Shown here: piece after piece, positions 26,405-36,017 of the stretch
How positions within the stretch are numbered: the stretch's first letter is position 1
Layout of the letters: every line of letters starts with the position of its first letter
Source: Desulfobulbus elongatus DSM 2908
GTDB lineage: Bacteria; Desulfobacterota; Desulfobulbia; Desulfobulbales; Desulfobulbaceae
DNA: 64,000 bases
Assembly (NCBI RefSeq): GCF_000621145.1
Contig: NZ_JHZB01000005.1
Coordinates: 120,086 to 184,085, forward strand
Reading direction: 5' to 3'
Program-made: the position numbers and the translations under genes
Notes under the pieces: model-generated
Seen by the model: the letters and a program-made list of their open reading frames with translations, nothing else
Databases searched by the model: none
What the model was told of the DNA's origin: nothing

Positions 26405-27256
26405 CTACATTTTCTGCTGCTGGAACAGATGCTGGCTGACCAGCGAGAGGAGGATGGCGAACACCATGGCCGCGCTGCCGAGGAGCACATTGTAATAGAC
26501 CGGCGCCACCAGGGCGATGCGGATCATCAGGGTGGACAGGGCATAGCCGGAGTTGCGGAAGATCATCTTGGCCGAGGGGTGGAAGCACTGGGAAACCAGG
26601 ACGATGAGGATATCGGTGAGAATCAGCTGGGTATAGAAGCCGTGGAGAAAGTCCGCATGGTCGATCCCCAGCACGGTCTGGTAAAGCGAGTAGCCGCCCA
26701 TGCAGACGAAGGAAACCAGGAGCAGCAGGGAAATCGCCTTTTTGGAGGCGACGAAGCCGTACAGGTCGATGTGGCGGCTGTCCTCGTCGCTCCGTTTCTG
26801 GATTTTGTAATAGATGCCGAGCAGGGCGAAGATCAGCAGGGCGCCGAAGCCGTTGGCCAGGATGTGCAGGATCTTGTCGACATTGCCCTCGTAGCCCAGC
26901 GGTTCGGAAAAATAGGACAATTCCTTGAAGGCATTGCGGATGAGGATGAGCGACAGGATCTCGAACTGCTTGCCGAGCGACCGGGAAAAGGAGCAGGGCA
27001 GGACAAAGATCAGGCTGATGACCTCGAGCACCAGGATGACGGTGAAGGCGGCGTGGACGGCGTAGAAATGATTCTTCGGCAGGATCGAGGCTGCCTCGGC
27101 GGGCATCAGGCCCCGGCGGTTCAACTCGATGGCCGCCAGGCTGCACACGAACAGAAAGACCAGCGAAACCGAGAACTTCCGGTAGAGCCGTTCGTGCTCG
27201 TAGAAGGCTTGCAGGGGATCGAAGATGTAGGTGATCCGGGCAAACAGGCTGTTCAT
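26405..27256 (-). CDS. multi-pass membrane protein of unknown function
   Basis: A 283-residue protein with six or seven strongly hydrophobic segments: FSVSLVFLFVCSLAAIEL (~23-40), HAAFTVILVLEVISLIFVLP (~58-77), ILANGFGALLIFALLGIYY, KKAISLLLLVSFVCMGGYSL, LILTDILIVLVSQCF, LMIRIALVAPVYYNVLL and AAMVFAILLSLVSQHLF. No transporter signature is evident. The start MNSLFAR (27256) is favoured over ATG 27271; GGGAA lies a little far upstream. It follows copA on the same strand after 190 bases, so a link to copper handling is possible but not shown. Confidence 0.65.
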   Translation of the reverse strand: MNSLFARITYIFDPLQAFYEHERLYRKFSVSLVFLFVCSLAAIELNRRGLMPAEAASILPKNHFYAVHAAFTVILVLEVISLIFVLPCSFSRSLGKQFEILSLILIRNAFKELSYFSEPLGYEGNVDKILHILANGFGALLIFALLGIYYKIQKRSDEDSRHIDLYGFVASKKAISLLLLVSFVCMGGYSLYQTVLGIDHADFLHGFYTQLILTDILIVLVSQCFHPSAKMIFRNSGYALSTLMIRIALVAPVYYNVLLGSAAMVFAILLSLVSQHLFQQQKM

Positions 27257-27446
27257 GACGCGGGTTCCCATGGCAAAGGGACAGCATCGGCCGCGAGGGG
27301 CTCGACAGGAAGCCCACCGCTTACCGCGACTCGGCCGGGCGTGCAAGCACAATCATCATCCTCGGGCCGCTCTCTTTTCATCGTCACCGCCGGCACGAGC
27401 GGAACCTCAGGGGTGCGCCCGCCGTCCCGTCCGCTTCCCGGCGAAC

Positions 27447-30395
27447 TCACCGGGGGCGGAAGAACCGGAGCCGGTTGGCGTTGGTGACCACGGTCACCGA
27501 GGACAGCGCCATGGCGGCGCTGGCGAACATCGGTTGCAGCAGCCAGCCGGTGAAGGGGTAGAACAGGCCGGCGGCCAGGGGAATGCCGATGACGTTGTAG
27601 ATGAAGGCGCCGAACAGGTTCTGCTTGATGGTGCGGATGGTGGCGGCGGAGATGGCGATGGCGTCGGCCACCAGCAGCAGCGAGTCGCCGGTGAGGGTGA
27701 TGTCGGCATGCTCGATGGCCACGTCGGTGCCGCTGCCGATGGCGAAACCGGTGTCGGCCTGGGCCAGGGCCGGGGCGTCGTTGACGCCGTCGCCGACCAT
27801 GCCGACCCTGGCACCCTGCCGTTGCAGGCCTCGGATCACCTCCAGCTTCTCCTCGGGCAGAATCTCGCTGTGCACTTCGGCGATGCCCACCTCCCGGGCC
27901 ACGGCCTCGGCGGTGGCCCGTGCGTCGCCGCTGCACATCACCACGGCCAGGCCTATGTCCCGCAGCCGCTTGACCGCGGCCGCCGAATCCCGCCGCACCG
28001 GGTCCTTGAGAATCAGAAGGCCCATCACCTCCGTACCCCGGCCGAGCCAGACTGGGGTGCCGCCACGGGCGGCTTGGCGCTCGGCCTCGGCGCGCAGGCC
28101 GGCGGGCAATTCCAGGCCCTCCTCGACGAGAAAATGGTGGTTGCCGAGCAGATAGGTGAGGTCGCCGTGTGCGGCGCGCACTCCCCGGCCGGGAACGGCG
28201 GTGAAACCGTCGAGCCGGACCAGCGAACCGCCGTGTTCAAGGTGCGCGGTCAGCACCGCCTCGGCCAGGGGATGCTCGGAGCCGCTTTCCAGGCTGGCGG
28301 CCCAGCGCAGCACCTCCTGCTCGCTGCTGCCGGCCGCCGGGAAAATGCCGGTCACCGCCGGCCGGCCCTCGGTGAGGGTGCCGGTCTTGTCCACCACCAC
28401 GTGGGTCAGGGTGGCGGCGGTCTGGAGGGCGTCGGAGTTGCGGATGAGGACATTGCATTGGGCGGCCCGGCTGGTGCCGACCATGATGGCGATCGGCGTG
28501 GCCAGCCCGAGGGCGCAGGGGCAGGCGATCACCAGCACGGCGATGGCGGCGGTGAGGCCGTGGGCCCAGCGCAGCTCGGTGGCAAATCCCGCCCAGGCGG
28601 CGAAGCTGATCAGGCTGACGGTGATGACCACCGGCACGAACACCCCGGCGATGCGGTCGGCCAGGCGGCCGATGGGCGGCTTGCTCATCTGCGCCGTCTT
28701 GACCATGCGGATGATCCGTGCCAAAGTGGTATCCTCGCCCAGCCGGGTTACCTTGAGGACAAAGGCGCCGGAGCGGTTCATGGTGCCGCCGGTGACCGGG
28801 TCGCCGATGTCGCGGGCCACGGCCAGGGGCTCGCCGGTGAGCATCGATTCGTCGATGGTGGTCCGGCCCTCGACGATTTCGCCGTCGATGGGGACCTTCT
28901 CGCCGGGTTTGACCCGCACCCGGTCGCCGATGCGGAGCAGCGACACCGGGATCTCCGCCTGGCCGGCGGCCCTGAGCACCGCGGCGGTGCGGGCGCGCAG
29001 TCCGACCAGGGCGCCGATGGCCTCGCTGGTGGTCCGTTTGGCCCTGGTTTCCAGGACGTGCCCCAACTGGAGAAAGGCCAGGATCATCACCGAGGCGTCG
29101 AGGTAGAGGTTGTTGCCGGCACCGGGGATGAAGTCCGGATCGACGATCACCACCAGCGACGACAGCCAGGCGGCGCCGGTGCCCAGGGCGACGAGGGTAT
29201 CCATGTTGGCCGCGCCGTGGCGGGCTTGCTTCCAGGCGCCGATGAAATAGTTGCGGCCGCTGTAGATCATGGTGAGCAGACAGACGAGGGCGGCGCCGGC
29301 CCAGAACAGGCGGTTTTCGTGGGGATGGGGAAACAGGCCGCCCATGTGGCCGGCCATGATCGCAAACCCGACCAGTCCGGCCCACAGGGCCCGCCACCAG
29401 GAGCGGCGGATTTCCAGGCGGGTGGCCTCGGCCTGCTGGAGGCCGGGATCGACAAAGGATTCGGCCAGTTCGGCCTGATAACCGAGGTCGGTCAGGCGCA
29501 GCAGCACGTCGGCCGGGTGCTGGCTGGTGGCGACCCGCAGTTGCTGGTCCTCGACGGCGACGCCGGTGGCGGGATCCTGGGCCCGGAGGATTTCGCCGAT
29601 CTGTTCCAGGTCGGCCGTTTCCGGCCAGGGACGGAGGCGGATCAGGAACGAGTCGGAGGGGGGCCGCTGCCGCAGGGAGGCGCCGTAGCCCTGGTCGAGG
29701 ACCGCCTGCACCGCCGCTTCCGGCGAGCCGCCGCGCACCAGGGCTTTTTTCTCGATCAGGTTGACCGCGGCCTCCGTGACCCCGGCGACGGCACGCAGGG
29801 CGGTTTCCACCCGCTGCACGCAACTGGCGCAGTGCATGCCGAGGATGTCGATTTCATACCCTTCGCCGCCAGCCGATCGCGGTTCGTCGACGAATGTTGC
29901 CCCGTAGCCGGCCTCTGTGACCGCCTGGACGACCTGGCCCGGCTCGCCGCCCTCGACCGCGGCGCTCCCGTCCACCAGGTTGACCGCGACGGCGCGCACC
30001 CCGGCCACGGCCCGGATGGCCGCCTCGACCCGGCCGACGCAACTGGCGCAGTGCATGTCGTCGACCCGGAGCGTATAGGCATCCGCAGGCACAGCGGATT
30101 GTGGCGCTGCTGCGGCCATCGGCAGCGGCAGGGGGCAGGCGGTGGCGGAAACGCCGGCGTCCGCCGGTGCGGCCGGGTAACCGGCCTCGGCCACGGCCCG
30201 GACGATCGCATCGGAATCGCCGCCGCGCACGGTGAGCGTTCCGGCGGCCAGATCAACCGTGGCCTCGGCCACGCCGGCCACCGACCGGGCGGCGGACTCC
30301 ACCCGTCCCTGGCAGTGTTCGCAGGTCATGTCGCCCACCGTGAACCGGTGGACAGGTGTCGTGGTCGTGGCAGGAAGGGGGACGGAACTGGTCAT
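27447..30395 (-). CDS. copA: copper-exporting P1B-type ATPase with three metal-binding domains
   Basis: A 982-residue P-type ATPase that moves Cu(I) out of the cytoplasm. The N-terminus holds three HMA domains with CxxC sites: MTCEHC (~residue 23), MHCASC (~114) and MHCASC (~188). A fourth ferredoxin-like stretch (~245-310) has no CxxC. Then come the membrane domain, TGE loop (DESMLTGEPLAV), the CPC transport motif (IACPCALGLATPIA), the phosphorylated Asp in VVVDKTGTLTEG, SEHPLAEA (adenine-binding HP) and [14 protein letters not shown]. The last helices retain YN and N residues of Cu(I) pumps. Length exceeds the ~800 of typical CopA because of the extra N-terminal domains. Confidence 0.95.
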   Translation of the reverse strand: MTSSVPLPATTTTPVHRFTVGDMTCEHCQGRVESAARSVAGVAEATVDLAAGTLTVRGGDSDAIVRAVAEAGYPAAPADAGVSATACPLPLPMAAAAPQSAVPADAYTLRVDDMHCASCVGRVEAAIRAVAGVRAVAVNLVDGSAAVEGGEPGQVVQAVTEAGYGATFVDEPRSAGGEGYEIDILGMHCASCVQRVETALRAVAGVTEAAVNLIEKKALVRGGSPEAAVQAVLDQGYGASLRQRPPSDSFLIRLRPWPETADLEQIGEILRAQDPATGVAVEDQQLRVATSQHPADVLLRLTDLGYQAELAESFVDPGLQQAEATRLEIRRSWWRALWAGLVGFAIMAGHMGGLFPHPHENRLFWAGAALVCLLTMIYSGRNYFIGAWKQARHGAANMDTLVALGTGAAWLSSLVVIVDPDFIPGAGNNLYLDASVMILAFLQLGHVLETRAKRTTSEAIGALVGLRARTAAVLRAAGQAEIPVSLLRIGDRVRVKPGEKVPIDGEIVEGRTTIDESMLTGEPLAVARDIGDPVTGGTMNRSGAFVLKVTRLGEDTTLARIIRMVKTAQMSKPPIGRLADRIAGVFVPVVITVSLISFAAWAGFATELRWAHGLTAAIAVLVIACPCALGLATPIAIMVGTSRAAQCNVLIRNSDALQTAATLTHVVVDKTGTLTEGRPAVTGIFPAAGSSEQEVLRWAASLESGSEHPLAEAVLTAHLEHGGSLVRLDGFTAVPGRGVRAAHGDLTYLLGNHHFLVEEGLELPAGLRAEAERQAARGGTPVWLGRGTEVMGLLILKDPVRRDSAAAVKRLRDIGLAVVMCSGDARATAEAVAREVGIAEVHSEILPEEKLEVIRGLQRQGARVGMVGDGVNDAPALAQADTGFAIGSGTDVAIEHADITLTGDSLLLVADAIAISAATIRTIKQNLFGAFIYNVIGIPLAAGLFYPFTGWLLQPMFASAAMALSSVTVVTNANRLRFFRPR

Positions 30396-30494
30396 GACGG
30401 CTCGGGCGGGTAAAAGGAACCCGGCGCGTTCACTTCTGCAAGCGACCGCGCCGGAAGAAGGGTCCGGTTGGTACTATAAATCGCTGGGCGGCGT

Positions 30495-33400
30495 TCATAA
30501 AGGCAGAATGTGCACCTCTTCCCGCAGGGGATAGTTGCCCTCGATCAGGAGGCCGTGGCGGCCGTCGATGGAGATCGGCGTGCCGAAGGAGATGCGGGTG
30601 CCGCCTATCTCGGCGTATTCGTCGGCCTCGTAGACCTGCATTTCGCGGCAGCCGACCACGCAGGTCTTCTCCAGCCGGGTGGCTACCACCGAGGCGTGCG
30701 AAGTCTGGCCGCCGCGCGAGGTCACCAGGCCGTCGGCCATGGAAATCTCGCGGATGTCCTCGGGCACGGTGTCGCGGCGGATGAGGATCAGCGGCGTGCC
30801 CGGCTCCTCCCGGCGCAACTGGTTGATGTTGTCCTCGGTGAACACCGCTTTGCCCGACATGGCCGAGCCGGCCACGCCGATGCCCTTGGCCAGGATCGCC
30901 TTGTGGGCCAGGTCGGAATCGACGAAGACGTTGAGGTGCTCCTTTTTCTTGACGGTGATCATGTCCCTGGTCTGGAGAATGGAGAGCTGCTCCGGTTCCG
31001 GCCCCTCGAAGGTGAACTCGATTTCCTGGGGATTCCATTCCTTTTCGTAGACCAGGTCGCGGCTGATCGAGAGCAGCCGTTCGTAGACCTTGGGAAAGAG
31101 CCGCTCCAGGCTCTTGTTTTCGTCGCGGCCGTCGATTTCCGCCTGCTCCACCGAAATGGGATGGCTGGTCACCAGGCCGGAGACGATGTCCTCGCCCTGG
31201 TCGCCGGTGGCGTAATCGCCCCACAGGGCCACCCGCCGTACCTTGCGGTAGGGATGGGCGGTGAAGAGCACGCCGCTGCCCGCCCGGGCGCCGAGGTTGC
31301 CGAAGACCATGGTCTGGACGATGACCGCCGTGCCCCAGTCGTCGGACACGCCCATCAGGTGCCGGTATTCCTGGGCCTTGGGGGTGTGCCACGAATCGAA
31401 CACCGCGTCCACCGCGCCGATCAGCTGCACCCAGGGGTCCTCCGGGATGTTGAAGCCGCGGTCGCGCACCGCCCGCTGATAGTCGAGCGCCAGCTGCCGC
31501 ATCTGTTCGGGCGAGAATTCGCGCTTGTAATGGACCTCGTGCGCGCGCTTGTGGGCGTTCATCAACTCCTGGAAATCCTCGCGTTCCATGTCGTGGGCCA
31601 TGCCCCAGGACTGGAGGAAGCGGCGGAAGTTGTCCCAGGCGAAGTATTTTTTTTCCGGATGGAGGGCCACGAACTCCTCCACCATCTCCTCGTTGGCGCC
31701 GACGTTGTGGATGGTGGACATGATGCCGGGCATGGAAATGGCCGCGCCCGAGCGCACCGACAGCAGCAGGGGCCGTTCCGACGAGCCGAAGATCAGGCCG
31801 GTCAGCTGTTCCAGCCCGGTCACCGCGGCCCGCACCCGCCACATGTACTCGTCGCGCGCCCGTTCGAACTTGCGGATCGCCCGGTAGCAGCGGAAGACCT
31901 CGGTGGTGATGATGAAGGCCGGCGGCACCGGCATGCCGTCCCGGCTGAGGACCACCAGGTTGAAGCCCTTGTTGCCCAGGTGGATCAGGTTGTGGGTGCG
32001 GAGATTCTCGGCATGGAGGCTGCTCACCGCCTTTTCCGGATTGTAGGTCATCAGCAGGTCGAGGGTCTTTTCGTCCAGGATGTCCTTCTGCGCCTCCAGG
32101 GTGCCGATGACCTTGCCGATGAAGTTGTCCAGGTGCTGGAGGCCGAAGGTGGTGGAGATCAGGTCGCGGAGAAAGGTCTCCGACAGCCGGAGCACGGTTT
32201 CCGGCATGTTTTTCCCGTCCCAGGAGCCGTGGTATCGGGGCAGGAGGTTGCCCCTGCCGATCTGGGGCACGATGATCGACAGGTTGTTCTGGTGGATGTT
32301 GGTGTAGTAGGCGTAGATGATGTCCTTCACCCCCTCGGAAAGCCCGCGCATGATGTCGAGGTGCTGGGTGTAGGAGAAGCGGCGGATGCCGATGGAGGTG
32401 GCCAGCAGGCTGATGTAGGTGTCCAGCCGGCGACTGGAGATGCCGTCGATCTGGAGCGCCCGGGAAAAGAGCCGCAGGCATTTGAGGATGCGGATGAAGG
32501 TCACCTGGGTGATGAACCCCAGGTTGACCGTGGACGAGAGTTTTTCCAGGTAGACGTTGGCCAGGCTCTCCAGGCGGAAGGTCAGGCCGAGGGCGTCGAA
32601 CTTGCGCTCGGAATAGCGGCCGTAGACCGAGGGGATGTCCACCGCGATGTGCCGCTTGTAGTAGATCTCCTCCTTGGGCTCGAACTGCTCCGGGCTGAGG
32701 ATGATCTTCTGCAGATGCTCCAATTCGTCGAGCAGGGCCTCCAGGCAGTGGATGGGATCGTTCTCCCCGAGCACGTCGAGCAGGCGGGCCAGTTCGGGAA
32801 AGCCGGCGTTGATCGCGTGCTGGAGCTGGCCCTGGATCTCGGGCAGACTGAGGTTGTACTTGAGGTGCATCAGCTTGTACATCCGCACCAGGAGCGCGAA
32901 CCGCCGCCGCTCCTCCGGGGAGAGATCCTGCTGCCGGTCGAGGAAGCGTTCGCGCTCGTCGTCCGGCCAGGCCAGGATCTGGCTCATGCGGGCAAAGCGC
33001 AGCTCCTTTTTGATCCGGGTCGCCAGTTCGTGCTGCTCGTCGACGTACGGTCCGCCGGCCTGTACCTGGCGCAGCACCTCCTCGGGCAGGTATTCGTGGA
33101 GGCAGCTTTTGTCCAGGGTGATCCAGAAGACGAAGATCGCTTCGATGAAGCCGACGATCAGGTTGCTCGATTCGACATGGGCCTGTTTGCGCAGGAAATG
33201 GATGAGCGGGTCGCGGCGCTTGTGGATTTCGTCCAGCTCGGTGGACACGTCGCGCAGCTCGCCCTCGGCGCCGATCTCGTTGAAGAAGACCGGCATCAGC
33301 TTGGTGAACTGCTTGGCCAGGTTGTAGATCGGGCCGATGGGATGGTTGAGCAACTCGGTGATGTCGCGCTGGAACAGGTCGGTGTCGCGCACGCAGGTAC

Positions 33401-34754
33401 CCGACAGCCGCAGGTTGATGATCAGGGCCGAGAACAGGGTGGAGCACCACTTGGGCTCCTGCTCGATCAGGTTGAGCCAGACCCGGATGTTGGTCAGGTG
33501 GGCCGGGTTGGCGATGGGCTGCCAGTCCTCGTCGACGCCACGGACGCCGGCGTACTGGAAGCCGAAGCGCACCGCCTCCCAGAGAAAGGCCTCGACCAGC
33601 CGCGAGTTGCCGCGCTTGAACACCTCGTTGCCGATCACCTGGATGCACTGGAGCGAGGTGTGCGGGTAGCGGCGGACATTGGCCTTGAGCAGGTGGAAGG
33701 TGGTGACGAAGAACTGCTCGATCTCCTCGAAGGTCTGCTTGCGGATCAGCTGCACCAGGGAGCGGTTGATCTCGCGCAGGGTGCCCTCGTGGATCAGCGA
33801 CAGGCCGGCGGTCTCCATGATCCGGAACAAAAAGAGCAGCTTGCGGTTTTCAACGAAATTGGCCGCTTCCTCGCTGGCTGGCTCCACGGCCACCATCCTG
33901 GCGGGGATTTCCTTGTACGACCGCACCAGGTCCATGTGGTTGGGCAGGGAGAGCAGCACGGCCAGCTCGGCCTGGTCGCCGGCGGTGCCATCCACCGATT
34001 CCATGGTGTGGACGCACTCGCGGATGCGCTGGTGCGAGATGCCGACCAGGAGATCCTGGCCGTGCCAGTGCCGGCAGTAGTCGCCGCAGTGGCGCTCGAA
34101 CCAGGGCAGCGGGTCCTCCTCGTTCAGCCAGTACTCGTAATTGCGGCGCAGAATGGTGCGCAGCAGCAGGGTCAAGGCCTGGAGATCGAAGGGCCGGTCG
34201 GGCTGCTGCCGGCGCAGGTCGAGGACCTTCTGGGCGATTTTCCGCACCGGTTGATGCCCCTGGACCATGGCCATCATCACCGGCGGATCGGTGTCGTCCA
34301 GTTGGCGCAGCCGGGTGAAGAATTCGGCCAGGGCGTGCTCGAAGCGGAACAGGGCGGGGCTGTCCAGCGACAGGATCAGCTTGTCGGCATAGGCGAGCAT
34401 GGCCTCGAGGATGCGCTGGAGCAACTGCTCGTTGCGGGTCGAGTCCTTGAGGGCGTCGAAAAAGATGCCCATGAACAGGGCGAAGGCCTCGGGGCCCTGG
34501 TCGTGGTCGCGGTAATGGCCACAGTTCTTGAGGACAAAGGCCCGCAGCTCGGGAATGATCAGCTTCCAGTTGTGGTAGGGGTGGCTGATCTCGTAGAGCA
34601 GGCTGTCGAGCTTGCCCAGGATGCCCTGATAACGGCAGACGATGTCCCGCAGCAGGGAAAAGGCCGGGTCGATGACCACCGGCGCGGCGGTTTCCAGCAG
34701 ATTGGCCTTGAGGGCATCGGAGGCCAGGGGCAGGGGACAGGAATCGGTGGACAT
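30495..34754 (-). CDS. giant PPDK-like phosphotransferase (nucleotide-binding and phospho-His domains, no PEP barrel)
   Basis: A 1,419-residue protein. Residues ~1-900 are helical and resemble nothing I can name. From about 920 it follows pyruvate phosphate dikinase: LGNKGFNLVVLSRDGMPVPPAF, SVRSGAAISMPGIMSTIHNVG, VQTMVFGNLGARAGSGVLF, GDQGEDIVSG, IEFTFEGPEPEQLSILQTRD (ATP-grasp part), then the swivelling domain with DGLVTSRGGQTSHASVVA (phospho-acceptor His ~1357). It ends shortly after, without the C-terminal PEP/pyruvate TIM barrel. It should therefore use ATP to phosphorylate its His, but the acceptor must be something other than pyruvate, or another protein. GAGGTT precedes the ATG at 34754. 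copA follows 99 bases downstream on the same strand. Confidence 0.85.
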   Translation of the reverse strand: MSTDSCPLPLASDALKANLLETAAPVVIDPAFSLLRDIVCRYQGILGKLDSLLYEISHPYHNWKLIIPELRAFVLKNCGHYRDHDQGPEAFALFMGIFFDALKDSTRNEQLLQRILEAMLAYADKLILSLDSPALFRFEHALAEFFTRLRQLDDTDPPVMMAMVQGHQPVRKIAQKVLDLRRQQPDRPFDLQALTLLLRTILRRNYEYWLNEEDPLPWFERHCGDYCRHWHGQDLLVGISHQRIRECVHTMESVDGTAGDQAELAVLLSLPNHMDLVRSYKEIPARMVAVEPASEEAANFVENRKLLFLFRIMETAGLSLIHEGTLREINRSLVQLIRKQTFEEIEQFFVTTFHLLKANVRRYPHTSLQCIQVIGNEVFKRGNSRLVEAFLWEAVRFGFQYAGVRGVDEDWQPIANPAHLTNIRVWLNLIEQEPKWCSTLFSALIINLRLSGTCVRDTDLFQRDITELLNHPIGPIYNLAKQFTKLMPVFFNEIGAEGELRDVSTELDEIHKRRDPLIHFLRKQAHVESSNLIVGFIEAIFVFWITLDKSCLHEYLPEEVLRQVQAGGPYVDEQHELATRIKKELRFARMSQILAWPDDERERFLDRQQDLSPEERRRFALLVRMYKLMHLKYNLSLPEIQGQLQHAINAGFPELARLLDVLGENDPIHCLEALLDELEHLQKIILSPEQFEPKEEIYYKRHIAVDIPSVYGRYSERKFDALGLTFRLESLANVYLEKLSSTVNLGFITQVTFIRILKCLRLFSRALQIDGISSRRLDTYISLLATSIGIRRFSYTQHLDIMRGLSEGVKDIIYAYYTNIHQNNLSIIVPQIGRGNLLPRYHGSWDGKNMPETVLRLSETFLRDLISTTFGLQHLDNFIGKVIGTLEAQKDILDEKTLDLLMTYNPEKAVSSLHAENLRTHNLIHLGNKGFNLVVLSRDGMPVPPAFIITTEVFRCYRAIRKFERARDEYMWRVRAAVTGLEQLTGLIFGSSERPLLLSVRSGAAISMPGIMSTIHNVGANEEMVEEFVALHPEKKYFAWDNFRRFLQSWGMAHDMEREDFQELMNAHKRAHEVHYKREFSPEQMRQLALDYQRAVRDRGFNIPEDPWVQLIGAVDAVFDSWHTPKAQEYRHLMGVSDDWGTAVIVQTMVFGNLGARAGSGVLFTAHPYRKVRRVALWGDYATGDQGEDIVSGLVTSHPISVEQAEIDGRDENKSLERLFPKVYERLLSISRDLVYEKEWNPQEIEFTFEGPEPEQLSILQTRDMITVKKKEHLNVFVDSDLAHKAILAKGIGVAGSAMSGKAVFTEDNINQLRREEPGTPLILIRRDTVPEDIREISMADGLVTSRGGQTSHASVVATRLEKTCVVGCREMQVYEADEYAEIGGTRISFGTPISIDGRHGLLIEGNYPLREEVHILPL

Positions 34755-34802
34755 GGCAACCTCGTTATCGGGAACCGGGAAACATTTCGTCACAACGCAA
34801 AT

Positions 34803-34831
34803 ATTGTATAGTCGATCGCCCGGAAAGTCAG
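34803..34831 (-). promoter_or_regulatory. predicted promoter of the PPDK-like gene
   Basis: On the minus strand CTGACT (34831-34826), 17 bases, TACAAT (34808-34803), about 45 bases before the ATG at 34754. The 276-base gap to the DUF486 gene is a divergent regulatory region without a plausible gene. Confidence 0.42.
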
Positions 34832-35030
34832 CAGGAGTTTGCGCCGGCCGGGCGCCGTTGTCCTTGCGCGGCAGCGTACATTCGTCCTTGAAATCGGCAG
34901 ACGGATTGCTACTATACGAGGTTAGTGCTGCCGACCGCATCCTGGAACGCCGCCGGCAGCGCCGGCAATCCGCCGCCACGACCCCGCCCTTTGGTCCGGG
35001 GAGCCTCCTCTCCTCTTTCTTCGAACGACC

Positions 35031-35387
35031 ATGAACCGTTATACCCTCACCATCGTGCTTCTGGCCTGCAGCAATATCTTCATGACCTTTGCCTGGTACG
35101 GCCATCTCAAGAGCCTGTCGCACAAGCCCTGGATCGTCGCCGCCCTGGTGAGCTGGGGCATCGCCCTGCTCGAATACCTGCTCCAGGTGCCGGCCAACCG
35201 CATCGGCCACAATGTCATGTCCGTGGGCCAGTTGAAGATCCTCCAGGAGGTGATCACCCTGTCCATCTTCGTGCCCTTTTCCCTCCTCTACCTCAAGGAG
35301 AAACTAACCCTCGACTACCTCTGGGCCGGGCTCTGCCTGCTGGGCGCGGTTTTTTTCCTTTTCCGGGCCAAGCTCATGGGGGCCTGA
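35031..35387 (+). CDS. DUF486 (DMT-family) small membrane protein
   Basis: A 118-residue protein with four transmembrane helices, the size of DUF486 proteins in the drug/metabolite transporter clan. Typical elements: SNIFMTFAWYGHLK, WGIALLEYLLQVPANRIGH, QLKILQEVITLSIFVPFS and the last helix LWAGLCLLGAVFFLF. Small proteins of this clan often act as dimers; substrate unknown. The deaminase gene begins 25 bases downstream, which suggests one transcript of three genes ending with the RNase. Confidence 0.88.
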   Translation: MNRYTLTIVLLACSNIFMTFAWYGHLKSLSHKPWIVAALVSWGIALLEYLLQVPANRIGHNVMSVGQLKILQEVITLSIFVPFSLLYLKEKLTLDYLWAGLCLLGAVFFLFRAKLMGA

Positions 35388-35412
35388 TCCCGCCATCACC
35401 GGGAGCATTCAC

Positions 35413-36009
35413 ATGGAAACGACAGGATTGCCGCCCTCCTTCACCCTCGATCTGCCGGACTGGGTTTTCGCTGAACTGGAACTTCTTCCGGACGCCGTGC
35501 CCGATCTGGAGGCGCGGATGGCGCTGGTGCTGCGCCTGGCCCGCCTGAACACCGAACACCAGAGCGGCGGCCCCTTTGCCGCCGGCGTCTTTGCGCGGGA
35601 TTCGGGCCGGCTCGTTGCCGTGGGCGTCAACCGGGTGGTGCCGCGCGCCTGCTCCTCGGCCCATGCCGAGATCATGGCCCTGTCGCTCGCCCAGCAGCGG
35701 CTGGGCGTCTACGATCTCGGCGGACCGGGCCTGCCCGCGCATCAACTGGTGGTCAACTGGAGCCCCTGCGCCATGTGCTTCGGGGCGGTGCTCTGGTCTG
35801 GCATCCGCTCGCTGGTAATCGCCGGCGCCGACCCGGCCATGATGGCCGTCACCGGTTTCGACGAGGGGCCGATGCCCGCCGATTGGCGGAACGAACTGGC
35901 CGACCGGGGCATCGACCTGATCGAAGGAGTGCTGCGGCAGGAGGCGCTGGCCGATTTCCGGGCCTTTGCCGCCACCAATCCGGTGGTGTACAACGGCCGG
36001 CAGGGATAG
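35413..36009 (+). CDS. nucleoside/nucleobase deaminase (CMP-deaminase fold)
   Basis: A 198-residue zinc deaminase. Catalytic motifs are SSAHAEIMAL (zinc His and proton-shuttle Glu, about residues 78-87) and WSPCAMCFGAVLWSGI (PCxxC zinc ligands, about 117-132). It has a ~35-residue N-terminal extension compared with TadA and lacks TadA's tRNA-binding tail; the pattern is closer to guanine deaminase or similar nucleobase deaminases. GGGAGC precedes the ATG. With the downstream RNase T2 and the PpnP and Nudix genes elsewhere in the window it could be part of nucleotide salvage (inference). Confidence 0.82.
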   Translation: METTGLPPSFTLDLPDWVFAELELLPDAVPDLEARMALVLRLARLNTEHQSGGPFAAGVFARDSGRLVAVGVNRVVPRACSSAHAEIMALSLAQQRLGVYDLGGPGLPAHQLVVNWSPCAMCFGAVLWSGIRSLVIAGADPAMMAVTGFDEGPMPADWRNELADRGIDLIEGVLRQEALADFRAFAATNPVVYNGRQG

Positions 36010-36017
36010 GGGCGACC

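Noticed and set aside
30510..34811. A 1,433-codon open frame on the plus strand opposite the PPDK-like gene
   Set aside because: Mirror image of a GC-rich true gene; its translation is low-complexity (runs of Gly, Asp, Val, Gln) and matches no fold, while the minus strand has clear PPDK motifs.
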